DNA of 14,812 bases from JANQIV01 sp050117315. Its GTDB lineage: Bacteria; Bacteroidota; Ignavibacteria; Ignavibacteriales; Melioribacteraceae. A model generated the notes under the pieces. It was not told the origin of the DNA. It ran no database searches and saw nothing but the letters and a program-made list of their open reading frames with translations. This document shows, piece by piece, positions 5,690 to 14,503 of the stretch; position 1 is the stretch's first letter; every line of letters starts with the position of its first letter. The stretch is from contig JASFMY010000150.1 of the NCBI GenBank assembly GCA_050117315.1, forward strand, positions 1 to 14,812. Reading direction: 5' to 3'. Position numbers and translations under genes: made by a program.

Positions 5690-5718
5690 ATAATATTATA
5701 TTTATCTTTTACTTGCAA
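5690..5718 (-). promoter_or_regulatory. Candidate promoter for tRNA-Val
   Basis: On the minus strand TTGCAA (plus 5713-5718) and TATTAT (plus 5690-5695) are separated by exactly 17 bases, and the -10 ends 29 bases before the tRNA 5' end. An alternative -10, TATAAT, occurs at 14-base spacing. A hairpin-forming AATATTT/AAATATT pair (5720-5737) lies just upstream and could be an operator or simply AT-rich sequence. Confidence 0.45.
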
Positions 5719-5837
5719 GAATATTTTCCGAAATATTGTAAATTAACAATTGGACCTGAAATCTTTTTTCTGTTTAATAAAGTGAGTATTTTCTTCGATT
5801 ATAACTATTAGTGAAATTTTAACTTAATCGATTACTG

Positions 5838-7349
5838 ATGGACAAAGAAACAATCAAAATATTACTTTTTGAATGCAGCAGTGATGATGCGAAGGTTATA
5901 GTTAATATGCTTAAAAGAACAAGCGGGCATGGGATAGTTATAAAGCATATTGATTGTGTTGACAATTTTAACCTTGAGTCCGGTGAAGATTATGACTTAA
6001 TTTTGCTTACCTTGAATTTACATAACTCTGTCGGTATAGAAATATTTGACAGGATTCACAGCCGATTTAAGGACATTCCAATTGTTGTTCAAACAGAATT
6101 TGAAGATGAGGAACTTGGTAGATTAACCATGTCTAAAGGCGCTCAGGACTTTTTGGTAAAAGGAGAATACGACAGCAGGCTTTTACTCAAGTCGATTCAG
6201 TATTCAATTGAAAGAAATAAGTTATATAAAAAAATTCATGACGAAGAGTTGTTAGCTGAAAAAGAAAAAATCTTTAAGGAGATATTTGAGAATTCTCCTA
6301 TAGGAATGTACAGGGCGTGTAAGGATGGAAAAATTTTAGTGGCTAACAAAGCCCTTGTTAAAATTTTAGGGTATAATTCGGTTGATGAATTGAAGGGTAA
6401 AAATATTGCAGATGCTCATGTAGACCCTGAGGAAAGAAAAAAATTTATAAGCCTTATCGAAAAATTCGGGAGCCTTTTTTCGTACGAATATAAAATGTTA
6501 AAAAAGGATAACTCAATTATTCAAATAAGTGAAAACTGCAGGCTGGTAAAAAACGAAAATAATGAAGCACTTTATTACGAAGGTTTATTGGAGGATATTA
6601 CCTTAAGAAAGGAAGCGCACGAAAAAATAAAAGAATACAATAGAGAACTAAAGCAATTAAATGAAAGTAAAGATAAATTCTTTTCAATAATTGCACATGA
6701 TTTAAGGAACCCGTTTAACTCGCTGTTCGGGTTCATACAAATGCTTATAGAGGAGTATAATGAACTTACGGACGAAGAGAGAATCCATGTGCTGAAAGAA
6801 ATGGAAGAATCTACTAAAACTTCATACCAATTGTTGGATAACTTGCTTCAGTGGGCCAGATCGCAATCCGGTAAAATGGAGATCAGAAAAATAACATTTA
6901 ATATTAATGAGGTTGTTAACAGAAATATCAAATTATTATCTAACATTTCAAAAAGAAAAAATATTGAAATTATAAACTGTATTGATACAGATATTTTTAT
7001 AAATGCCGATGAACAGATGATTGATACGGTTGTCAGGAATTTAATAACCAATGCAATCAAATTCACGAACTACAATGGTGAAATTAAGATAGATGCAGAT
7101 ATAAAAAAATCAGAGGCAATTGTTTGTATATCTGATAACGGTATTGGAATGCGGAAATCTACTATGGACAATTTATTTAAAGAAGGATACGAAATTTCTT
7201 ATGTTGGTACCGATAATGAAACGGGTAGCGGCTTAGGTTTGCTGCTTTGTAAAGAATTTATCTCAAAAAATGACGGTAGAATTTGGGTGGAAAGCAAGCT
7301 TGGTTTCGGCAGTAAATTTTATTTTTCCCTTCCTTTTGTAAATATATAA
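5838..7349 (+). CDS. PAS sensor histidine kinase with a degenerate N-terminal receiver domain
   Basis: A 503-aa cytoplasmic kinase with no membrane segments. Residues 1-125 have a receiver fold, but the phospho-acceptor site reads DLILLTLNL, with Thr58 where Asp is expected. The acidic pair at the start is reduced to Glu12-Cys13, while Thr86 and Lys108 remain. It should not accept phosphate, so it probably works as a protein-binding or allosteric module. Residues about 140-258 are a PAS domain ending EDITLRKEA. Residues about 275-345 are HisKA with the H-box FFSIIAHDLRNP (His287). Residues 385-500 are HATPase_c with N-box NLITNAIKFT (Asn405), G1 DNGIGM (433-438) and G2 TGSGLGL (462-468). The kinase core looks active. 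There is no SD, and no response regulator is adjacent except the NarL-type one after the next gene, whose own kinase is the neighbouring HisKA_3 protein. The true partner may be elsewhere. Confidence 0.9.
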   Translation: MDKETIKILLFECSSDDAKVIVNMLKRTSGHGIVIKHIDCVDNFNLESGEDYDLILLTLNLHNSVGIEIFDRIHSRFKDIPIVVQTEFEDEELGRLTMSKGAQDFLVKGEYDSRLLLKSIQYSIERNKLYKKIHDEELLAEKEKIFKEIFENSPIGMYRACKDGKILVANKALVKILGYNSVDELKGKNIADAHVDPEERKKFISLIEKFGSLFSYEYKMLKKDNSIIQISENCRLVKNENNEALYYEGLLEDITLRKEAHEKIKEYNRELKQLNESKDKFFSIIAHDLRNPFNSLFGFIQMLIEEYNELTDEERIHVLKEMEESTKTSYQLLDNLLQWARSQSGKMEIRKITFNINEVVNRNIKLLSNISKRKNIEIINCIDTDIFINADEQMIDTVVRNLITNAIKFTNYNGEIKIDADIKKSEAIVCISDNGIGMRKSTMDNLFKEGYEISYVGTDNETGSGLGLLLCKEFISKNDGRIWVESKLGFGSKFYFSLPFVNI

Positions 7350-7458
7350 AACACAGGTATCAGCAAGTTTACTTCCGTTGCCATTGACTAATCAATAAAA
7401 AATACTATTTTAAAAATTCTCCAATTCCTCTCGTTTTTTCATAACTGAAGAGCATATT

Positions 7459-10400
7459 ATGAAAGAAGAAAGACTTATCGAAGAATTAAATAACATTAAG
7501 GAAGAGAACAAAAGGCTAAAGACCAAGGTTAAGTCGTTAGCCGTAGAAATTGAAAAGCTGCGGAAAGATGAAGTTGAATTTAATAAAATAAAAAGAAGCG
7601 AAAAGAAATACAGGGAAATATTTAATTCAACGAACGATTCAATTTTTATACATAATGCCGAAACGGGAAACCTTGTTGACGTAAATAAGGCAATGCTTGA
7701 AATGTACGGTTATAAATACGATGAAGTATTTGAACGATCGGTAGAAATTCTTAATGGAGCCGGAGACCCTTATACAATTGAAGCCGCAAAAGAAAAAAGA
7801 GATAAGGCAATCACCGAAGGTCCCCAGGTATTTGATTGGCTTGTAAAAAGAAAAAACGGCACAAAATTTTGGGTTGAAGTATCGTTGAGATATTGTGAAG
7901 CCGGTTGCGGTAATATTGTTATTGCAGTAGTGAGAGATATTACCGAAAGAAAAAACTTTGAAGAAAAAATTAAAGAAAGTGAAGAAAAGTTCTCAAAGGC
8001 TTTTCAGCTCAACCCTAATTCTGTTGCCCTTATTACTTTTGAAGAAGGTAGATATATCGATGTAAATGAAGCATTCGCTAAAATTTTTGGATTTACCAAG
8101 AAAGAAGTAATAGGCAAAACATGGACTGAACTAAATATATGGAGTAATCCCTCTGAAAGAAAGGAAGTTATAGAAGAACTTAAAAGAAAGAAAAAAATTC
8201 ATAATAAAGAAATCCGGTTTAAAACCAAAAAAAACGGAATAATCATCGGCAGGTATTTTGCAGAAATAATTGAAATAAGAAATCAGACCTGTCTCCTGAG
8301 CGTTGTTGAAGATATAACCGAATTAACAAAAGCAAAAAAAGAGAGGGATAGGCTTACTAATGTAGTTGAATCAACAAGTGATATAATAATCATAAACGAT
8401 CCCGAAGGAAAAATTATTTATTTGAACAAAGCAGCTAAAGAATTATATGCATTTAGGAGACATAAAGATCAAAGCAAACTAAAATTAAATGATTTTCACC
8501 CTAAGTGGGTTAGGGACATCCTTCATGACTCAGCTCTTCCGGCGGCAATAAAAAACGGAATGTGGCTTGGCGAAACGGCAGTTTACGGCGGTATCAAAAA
8601 TGAAATACCTGTTTCGCAACTTTTAATGGCACACAAAGATAACAACGGAGATATAGAATATATTTCTTCAATAATGCGTGATATCTCGGAAAGAAAGCAG
8701 ACAGAAGAAGCTTTGAAAGAAAGCGAATCGAAGTTCAGGAAACTCTTTGAATCGTCAACCGATGCAATCTGTATACTTAAAGACGGCTACATAGTCAACT
8801 GCAATAATAGAACCCTAAAAATGTTTGGCTGCAGCAAGGAACAGATAATCGGTTCAACACCTGATATTATTACGCCCGCTTTTCAAGCAGATGGCTCCCG
8901 TTCAAAAGTTAAATTAAAAGAAAGAATTAATGCTGCTCTCAAAGGAGAAGAACAGTTTTTTGAATGGATATTTAAAAAAAATAACGGGGCGATATTTGAT
9001 ACCGAAGTTAACTTTAATTTGGTCGAATTTGACAAAGGGAAATTTATACAAGCTATAATTAGAGATATTACCGAGAGAAAGAAAAACGAAAAAATAATAA
9101 AAGCAAGCGAAGAACGTTTTCGTTCGTTTATTGAGCAGACATCCGAGGCTATAAACTGTTATGAATTTGATCCCGGAATTGATAGTAATCTTACACCGGA
9201 GAAACAGGCAGAAAAAATTTTTGAAGGAAACTTAGTGGAATGTAATGATGCATTTGCCAAAAATTATGGTTTTAAGGAAACTAAAGAATGTTTGGGCAAA
9301 AAACTTATTGAATTTGTTGGCGACGATAAAAAAGAATCAATCAAAAATCTTTTCATTAATTTTATTAACAACGGCTATAAAATAATAGATGGTGAATCGG
9401 TTGAGGTATTAAAAAACGGGTCGGAAAAAATATTTCTCAACAATGCTTACGGAATAATTGAAAACGGAAAGCTGTATCGTATTTGGTCGGCAGTTAGGGA
9501 TATTACCGAAAGAAAACAATTGGAGAAATCAATAACCCGGCAAAGGGATATGCTGGTTCAGGCAAGTAAACTTTCCAAGATAGCCTTTTGGGAATATGAT
9601 ATACTGAATAATAAAACTATTTGGTCGGAAGAACTTAAACAATTGCTTGGCGATGGAAGTGGGGAAAAAATTATGAGTTACGACCAAGGGTTGGATATTG
9701 TACATAAGGAAGATTTGCAAAGAATAAAAGGAATAGATGAAAGAATAAGAAACAATGAAATTGACGAATTAGAAAATGTCGAGTATAGAGTTGTAAAAAA
9801 TAACGGTGAAATTATATGGTTTTGGGAGAGAGGCAAGGTAGTAAAAGATAAGAACGGCAGCCCGTTAAAGTACTCGGCAGTTGTCCAGGATATTACTGAA
9901 AGAAAAGAAATTGAAAAAGATTTACAAGTAAGATTGGACTTTGAAAAACTTGTATCCAAAATATCAAATAAATTCCTAGGTCTTTCCGCTGAAGAAATTG
10001 AATCGGAAATTTATAACGGTTTAAAAAAAATTATAAATTTTATAGGAGCTCAAAGGATTACCATCTTTGAATTTTTGAATAAAAAGGAAATTTATTCTAC
10101 TTACACATTTTCTGCAGAAGGTACTCCAGACCTGCCATATTTCAATTTAGCTGAATCCCTTCCGCGGTTAGCAGAACAAATAACAAACGGTAGAGTTATC
10201 CTAATAAGAGATATTTCCGAAATACCTGAAGAGGCTGTTGATGAAATCGAATATGTTCGGCAAGCGGGTATTAAATCTTCAATTACAGTCCCAATAAAAA
10301 TAGCTGCTAAGATTGTCGGCGCATTTAATGTTACTGCATTTGAGGGAGTCAAAAAATGGACGCAGGATGATGTTAACAGGTTGACCATACTATCGGAAAT

Positions 10401-12393
10401 TATTGCAAATGCAGTTAACAGACTGAGATATTTTAGAGAACTTGAAGAAAGGTCCTGCTTTGAACAAGCTATTTCCGAAGTTCAAAGTAAATTAATTAAC
10501 ATAGCATCCGAAATATTTGAAAAGGACATGATTAAATGTCTTGAAATAATAGCCGGCAACTTCGCAGCAAGCAGATGCAGGCTGCTGCACTTTAAAGAGG
10601 ATATAAAAAATTTTGAGATGTTATATTTCTGGAACAAAGATAACCGCAACCCCTTAGAGGGACTGGATTACGATAAAGATTTTGTTTGGGAATGTGAAAA
10701 AATTATGAAAGGGGAGAATATTGTTGTAAACAACATAGACGACCTTCCGGGGATAGCCGAAAATGAAAAAGAATACTATGTTAAACAAAATATTAAATCG
10801 TTTCTGGAGGTGCCGATATTTGTAGGTAATGAAATTTTTGGTTCAATTGCTGTTTCGGAAACTAAAAAGAAAAGAGCATGGAATAAGGATGACATTCCCA
10901 AGCTTAAAATATTTGGAGAGATTTTAGCTAACTCCTTAATGAGAAAAAAAACTGATGAAGAGTTAAGAATAAGTGAAACAAAATTCAGAAGTATTGTTGA
11001 AAATTCCGACGACTGCATAATACTTGTTAATGAAGAAGGGAAAATTATTGAGTGGAATAAAGGAGCAGAACAATTAACCGGTAAATTGAAAGAAGAGGTT
11101 TTAAACGAATGTTATGTAAATATTATTGAAGATTTGTCGGAAATTCCCTCCGGCTTGAATTATAACGGTGATCAAAAAATAGAACAAATTGAAAACGGGT
11201 TGAAAAGTATTGACAAAAATCTTTATAACAATTTTGATGAATTCGAACTTCACAGGCCCGATGGGCAAATTAGGTTTGCAGCTCAAAATCAATTTTCGAT
11301 AAAACGTCAAAAAGGCTACTGGCTGTGCAATATTGTAAGGGATATAACAGAAAAGAAAATTTATGAGAGATCAATTGCAGAAAGCGAAAAAAGATTTAGA
11401 ACATTAATAAACACAACTACTGCTTCAATATTTATTATCCAGAACTTCAAAGTAATATTTGTTAATAAATGCGGTGAAGGTTTGCTTGGCCTAACAAAAG
11501 AAAATTTACAAAACGTTAATATACTTGATTTATTTACCGGCGAATATAAAACACAAATTATGAATCAAATGAATGATACACTGAAAGGGATTACAACTGG
11601 ACAGGTAGAAGCAAAGATAAAAAATAAAGACGGCAGTGAATTCTGGGTTGAATATTCATCCGGATTGATAGACGTTGATGGTAAAAGGCTTTTAATAGGG
11701 ACAGCAGTTGATATTACCCAAAGAAAACAAGCAGAAGAAAATTTGGAAAAAAGTAAAGAAAGTTATAAAGAGTTATTTGAATTTTCCCAAAATATTCTTG
11801 AAAATGAAAGAAAAAGGCTGGCAAAGGATTTGCATGATGTTGTAGGGCAAAGGTTAACTTTCGCAAAAATAAATTTGGAAATGATGAAAGAAGCCGATAA
11901 AGTTGAGAACTCCAAATTGCTAAACGCAATGGAAAATATTATTCAAGTAGGCAAAGACCTCAAAAATATTGTAAGTTCTTTAACGCCTTCTTTAATTGAA
12001 AATTTTTCTTTGTTGGAGGCCGTTAAAAGATTAATCAATGAAATAAAACTGAACATGGAAATTGAAATTTCATTTTTGTTTGAAGAAAACGGCCAAGTGA
12101 AAAATAAAAAAACCGAATTAAATATTTTTAGAATTATACAAGAATCAATTAACAACTCCCTCAAACATGCTGAAGCAAATTCAGTAGATGTTTTTCTGAA
12201 AATTGGACAAAGTGAAATCACCGGTAGGATAAAAGATAACGGAAAAGGATTTGATCTTGCTCACTCATATTCAAATTCAACAGGTTTTGGACTGAATAAC
12301 ATGAAGGAAAGGGCTGAATTATTAGGAGGAAATTTGTATATTTCATCAAGAATAGGCAGCGGTACAACAATCGAATTTAAGTTACCTCAATAG
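7459..12393 (+). CDS. Giant multi-PAS/GAF sensor histidine kinase (NarL/HisKA_3 type)
   Basis: A 1644-aa soluble kinase with no transmembrane segment. It opens with a coiled coil (residues 1-47), then PAS domains at about 48-166, 176-290, 297-414, 423-542, 551-687 and 705-818. Two GAF domains follow at about 830-990 and 1010-1162, then PAS domains at about 1173-1300 and 1310-1424. Most PAS units end in the linker motif RDITERK or a close variant. HisKA_3 covers about 1440-1505, with the dimerisation/phosphoacceptor motif RKRLAKDLHDVVGQRL (His1459). HATPase_c follows, with QESINNSLKHA (Asn1566), DNGKGFD (1593-1599) and TGFGLNNMKER. This is the NarX/DesK-like class that pairs with LuxR-type regulators, and such a regulator starts 3 bases after the stop. 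Ligands of the PAS and GAF domains cannot be read from sequence. There is no clear haem, flavin or bilin signature. It is probably an intracellular integrator of several signals. Confidence 0.93.
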   Translation: MKEERLIEELNNIKEENKRLKTKVKSLAVEIEKLRKDEVEFNKIKRSEKKYREIFNSTNDSIFIHNAETGNLVDVNKAMLEMYGYKYDEVFERSVEILNGAGDPYTIEAAKEKRDKAITEGPQVFDWLVKRKNGTKFWVEVSLRYCEAGCGNIVIAVVRDITERKNFEEKIKESEEKFSKAFQLNPNSVALITFEEGRYIDVNEAFAKIFGFTKKEVIGKTWTELNIWSNPSERKEVIEELKRKKKIHNKEIRFKTKKNGIIIGRYFAEIIEIRNQTCLLSVVEDITELTKAKKERDRLTNVVESTSDIIIINDPEGKIIYLNKAAKELYAFRRHKDQSKLKLNDFHPKWVRDILHDSALPAAIKNGMWLGETAVYGGIKNEIPVSQLLMAHKDNNGDIEYISSIMRDISERKQTEEALKESESKFRKLFESSTDAICILKDGYIVNCNNRTLKMFGCSKEQIIGSTPDIITPAFQADGSRSKVKLKERINAALKGEEQFFEWIFKKNNGAIFDTEVNFNLVEFDKGKFIQAIIRDITERKKNEKIIKASEERFRSFIEQTSEAINCYEFDPGIDSNLTPEKQAEKIFEGNLVECNDAFAKNYGFKETKECLGKKLIEFVGDDKKESIKNLFINFINNGYKIIDGESVEVLKNGSEKIFLNNAYGIIENGKLYRIWSAVRDITERKQLEKSITRQRDMLVQASKLSKIAFWEYDILNNKTIWSEELKQLLGDGSGEKIMSYDQGLDIVHKEDLQRIKGIDERIRNNEIDELENVEYRVVKNNGEIIWFWERGKVVKDKNGSPLKYSAVVQDITERKEIEKDLQVRLDFEKLVSKISNKFLGLSAEEIESEIYNGLKKIINFIGAQRITIFEFLNKKEIYSTYTFSAEGTPDLPYFNLAESLPRLAEQITNGRVILIRDISEIPEEAVDEIEYVRQAGIKSSITVPIKIAAKIVGAFNVTAFEGVKKWTQDDVNRLTILSEIIANAVNRLRYFRELEERSCFEQAISEVQSKLINIASEIFEKDMIKCLEIIAGNFAASRCRLLHFKEDIKNFEMLYFWNKDNRNPLEGLDYDKDFVWECEKIMKGENIVVNNIDDLPGIAENEKEYYVKQNIKSFLEVPIFVGNEIFGSIAVSETKKKRAWNKDDIPKLKIFGEILANSLMRKKTDEELRISETKFRSIVENSDDCIILVNEEGKIIEWNKGAEQLTGKLKEEVLNECYVNIIEDLSEIPSGLNYNGDQKIEQIENGLKSIDKNLYNNFDEFELHRPDGQIRFAAQNQFSIKRQKGYWLCNIVRDITEKKIYERSIAESEKRFRTLINTTTASIFIIQNFKVIFVNKCGEGLLGLTKENLQNVNILDLFTGEYKTQIMNQMNDTLKGITTGQVEAKIKNKDGSEFWVEYSSGLIDVDGKRLLIGTAVDITQRKQAEENLEKSKESYKELFEFSQNILENERKRLAKDLHDVVGQRLTFAKINLEMMKEADKVENSKLLNAMENIIQVGKDLKNIVSSLTPSLIENFSLLEAVKRLINEIKLNMEIEISFLFEENGQVKNKKTELNIFRIIQESINNSLKHAEANSVDVFLKIGQSEITGRIKDNGKGFDLAHSYSNSTGFGLNNMKERAELLGGNLYISSRIGSGTTIEFKLPQ

Positions 12394-12396
12394 AAA

Positions 12397-13032
12397 ATGA
12401 ATAAGAAAAAAATTCTTTTGATTGATGACCATAAAATGGTAAGAGAAGGTCTAAAAATGGCCTTAGAGTATGATAATGTATTTGATATTGTTGGAGAAGC
12501 TAACAACGGTTTGGAAGGAATAGAAAAAACAAAGGAATTAAAACCCGATATTATTATTATGGATATTGATATGCCGCAATTAAACGGCATTGATGCTTCT
12601 ATAAAGATAAGGGAATTTGATACTGATGTTAAAATATTGATTTTAACTATGTTGAGTGACGAGGAGTTGGTTTTCAAAGCGCTCTCCGCGGGAGTCGACG
12701 GTTATATTTACAAGATGGCTGAAATTAAGTTATTCAAAGAAGCAGTTAAATCCCTGGCAGTAGGTGATACGTATTTTTCCCAGGAGGTTACAAACCTTGT
12801 TATTAAATCTCATATCAGATCGGAAAACAAATCTATTCAAAATGAATTATCCGGAAGAGAAATTGAAGTTTTAAAATTGATTGTTGACGGACTTACTTCC
12901 CAGCAAATTGCCGATAAACTTTTCATAAGTTATTTTACTGTGGCAAAGCACCGGAAAAACATCGGCGACAAGCTGGGGATTAAAAATACTGCCGGACTTA
13001 TAAAATACTCAATAGAAAATAATCTGGTCTGA
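12397..13032 (+). CDS. NarL/FixJ-type response regulator (REC + LuxR HTH)
   Basis: A 211-aa DNA-binding response regulator. The receiver domain (residues 1-120) has all key residues: Asp10-Asp11, phospho-acceptor Asp56 in IIIMDIDMPQLNG, Thr84 and Lys106. The LuxR-type helix-turn-helix covers about 148-208: LSGREIEVLKLIVDGLTSQQ, ADKLFISYFTVAKHRKNI, and the closing KLGIKNTAGLIKYS. Its ATG is 3 bases after the stop of the 1644-aa kinase and no SD is present, so translation is probably coupled and the two form a cognate pair. Phosphotransfer from His1459 of the kinase to Asp56 should promote dimerisation and promoter binding. Targets are unknown; the downstream stress-type genes are possible but unproven. 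A weak stem, GAGTA 13044-13048 / TACTC 13060-13064, follows the stop. Confidence 0.95.
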   Translation: MNKKKILLIDDHKMVREGLKMALEYDNVFDIVGEANNGLEGIEKTKELKPDIIIMDIDMPQLNGIDASIKIREFDTDVKILILTMLSDEELVFKALSAGVDGYIYKMAEIKLFKEAVKSLAVGDTYFSQEVTNLVIKSHIRSENKSIQNELSGREIEVLKLIVDGLTSQQIADKLFISYFTVAKHRKNIGDKLGIKNTAGLIKYSIENNLV

Positions 13033-13103
13033 TCTATACCTAAGAGTAAGTATTTATAGTACTCACCCCTTTTATAGTATTATACGAAAGCTTGCCAATA
13101 AAA

Positions 13104-13211
13104 TTACTCCTTTGTAGGAATTGAAATTAGAGCGGGTTAAGCTTTAATTTTGCATAACGATATAAAGCGAATTGATGTTAGAAATTAAGGTCAACGAGTA
13201 ATAAGGAGTAA
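13104..13211 (+). promoter_or_regulatory. Leader of Hsp20-like gene with RBS-sequestering complement (possible RNA thermometer)
   Basis: TTACTCCTT (13104-13112) is a perfect 9-base complement of AAGGAGTAA (13203-13211), which contains the SD of the gene at 13213. Nested inside is CTTTAATTT (13142-13150) / AAATTAAGG (13182-13190), 9 pairs with one G-U. An alternative hairpin is GCTTTA 13141-13146 / TAAAGC 13163-13168. The layout would hide the SD in cool conditions, which is how many small-heat-shock genes are controlled in other bacteria. The pairing is seen; thermosensing is inference. Confidence 0.45.
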
Positions 13212-13212
13212 G

Positions 13213-13566
13213 ATGAAGTATTTATCCAAATTAGGCAAAGATGAAATTAAAGAGACTGATTATGATTTGATCATTAAAGTCAATGTGAAAGATATTAAAA
13301 AAGAAGCCATCAGAGTAAATGTTTCCGAAAATTTTTTAACAGTTGTTGACGACTCTAGTGAAAAAAAAGTTCTGGATTACACGTTATTACTTCCCCATGA
13401 ACAAGTTTTATTGGACAAGATATATTACGAGATAATAAACAACTATTTGATTATCATCATTCCTAAATTAAATAATAAGTTTATGAATAAAGGGAATTGG
13501 AACTCTACGACAAAAATTAATTCAAAAGTTAGTAACTCAGTTTACAAAATAAAAAAAACAGATTAG
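13213..13566 (+). CDS. Divergent Hsp20/alpha-crystallin-like protein
   Basis: A 117-aa protein. Residues about 11-90 follow the alpha-crystallin pattern: ETDYDLIIKVNVKDIKKEAI aligns with the vdlPGvkkedI block, RVNVSENFLTVV with vevenntLtI, DYTLLLPHEQVLLDKIYYEI with the fsLPegvdvdkIeA block, and NNYLIIIIPK with nGvLtvtiPK. The usual Gly of the PG and GVL elements and the Ala before the last strand are lost, and the N-terminal arm is nearly absent. The family makes oligomeric ATP-independent holdase chaperones in the cytoplasm. This member is so divergent that chaperone function is a guess. The Asn/Lys/Ser-rich tail (91-117) is unlike standard Hsp20. SD AAGGAG (13203-13208) supports the start, with a complementary stretch upstream that could hide it. 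An archaeal/bacterial ACD-only protein is the closest comparison. Confidence 0.6.
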   Translation: MKYLSKLGKDEIKETDYDLIIKVNVKDIKKEAIRVNVSENFLTVVDDSSEKKVLDYTLLLPHEQVLLDKIYYEIINNYLIIIIPKLNNKFMNKGNWNSTTKINSKVSNSVYKIKKTD

Positions 13567-13908
13567 TTTTTTCTCCATCTCTTTTAAGCTCGTTAGATTA
13601 TTCCGTCTAAATCTTAAATTAACTGTTTGCTGTAAATAGAAGAGAGAAATTTATATGTAATAAGTTAATTGCAAAAGTTTACCGTTACGGGCAAAAGTAA
13701 AATTTAAATAATGAATTATCAAAGAAGCAGCAGTCACAGAGTATCAAGATTTGCGCATCATAATTTTTCCACTTTGGAGTTTATTCGAATTATAATGTTA
13801 CTCAGTTCCAATTTTATCCTTAATTTCTTTGGGATTTTCGTAGGTTTAGTTTATTATTGCCGACAAAAATATTTGATACACTAATTTTACTAGGTTATTT
13901 TTATAATC
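13567..13908 (+). other. Intergenic stretch before the sigma factor
   Basis: 342 bases. The first part (13567-13710) is AT-rich with only a weak stem TTAGA...TCTAA near 13594-13611, too poor to call a terminator. The second part holds the small membrane ORF at 13711-13884. No confident promoter for the sigma gene could be picked. Confidence 0.5.
13711..13884 (+). CDS. Possible small single-pass membrane protein, 57 aa
   Basis: An ATG-to-TAA frame of 57 codons ending 24 bases before the sigma-factor start. Residues 1-24 are polar and basic (MNYQRSSSHRVSRFAHH), and residues about 25-50 form one long hydrophobic helix (MLLSSNFILNFFGIFVGLVY), followed by CRQKYLIH. The basic flank suggests an N-in topology. 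No Shine-Dalgarno is visible, and an open frame of this length can occur by chance in sequence this AT-rich. Its position directly before an ECF sigma gene, whose regulators are often membrane proteins, makes it worth recording. I do not recognise a family. Confidence 0.35.
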   Translation: MNYQRSSSHRVSRFAHHNFSTLEFIRIIMLLSSNFILNFFGIFVGLVYYCRQKYLIH

Positions 13909-14442
13909 ATGCACGTTGATGAAGCAGACATAACTGAAAAATTGGTTAAGCTTATTAGAAACAACGATCATTCAGCTTTTAGTGAATTTTATAATTTGCT
14001 TTATCCTCAGATTTACAATTTCATTTACCGGAGCACATTCGATCAAATTTTAACCGAAGAAATCTGCCAGGAAACATTTATTAATTTCTGGGAAGCTAGG
14101 AAAAACGTCTCAACTGAGAAATACCCCAAAGCATACTTGTTTAAGATTGCAAAAAACCTTCTTATAAATTTTTTTGAGCGTACAAAAAAAATGTACTCTC
14201 TTCATAATACTGAATTTAGGAATTCTATATGTGCAGAAAAAATTAATGAGAATATGCTTGAGTATGATTTGAAAAAGGCGATTCTCAAATTGCCGGAACG
14301 ATGCAGAGTAATTTTTATATTAAATAGATACCACAGTTTCCGTTATTCGGAAATCGCAGAAATATTAGACCTATCAATACAGACAGTAAAAAACCAGATG
14401 AGCAAATCGATCAGAATATTGAGAAAATATCTTAATAATTAA
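13909..14442 (+). CDS. ECF RNA polymerase sigma factor (FecI-like, sigma-70 family)
   Basis: A 177-aa ECF sigma factor of the Bacteroidota FecI-like type, directing RNA polymerase core to a private promoter set. Sigma region 2 covers about 24-92: FSEFYNLLYPQIYNFIYRST, then LTEEICQETFINFWEARKNV and AYLFKIAKNLLINFFER. Region 4.2 covers about 119-172: LPERCRVIFILNRYHSFRYS, SEIAEILDLSIQTVKNQMSK and IRILRKYL, the helix-turn-helix that reads the -35 element. No region 3 or extra C-terminal domain is present, as usual for ECF. The gene downstream looks like a FecR-N/anti-sigma fragment, the expected partner, but its start is out of frame. Upstream are an Hsp20-like gene and a small membrane ORF. There is no strong SD at the start; ATG at 13909 is the first in-frame start and gives a normal N-terminus. 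Confidence 0.95.
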   Translation: MHVDEADITEKLVKLIRNNDHSAFSEFYNLLYPQIYNFIYRSTFDQILTEEICQETFINFWEARKNVSTEKYPKAYLFKIAKNLLINFFERTKKMYSLHNTEFRNSICAEKINENMLEYDLKKAILKLPERCRVIFILNRYHSFRYSEIAEILDLSIQTVKNQMSKSIRILRKYLNN

Positions 14443-14503
14443 AGTGTTGAGTTGATTTTTCTTGACCGCTATTCTTATTTAGACTAAATTTAGATAAAGG
14501 AAA

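Noticed and set aside
9529..10388. Several minus-strand ORFs of 60-95 codons inside the large kinase
   Set aside because: Antisense shadows of AT-rich coding sequence; the plus-strand frame is continuous and full of recognisable domains.
12387..12677. 96-codon minus-strand ORF over the response regulator start
   Set aside because: Shadow of the receiver domain, which has all its catalytic residues on the plus strand.
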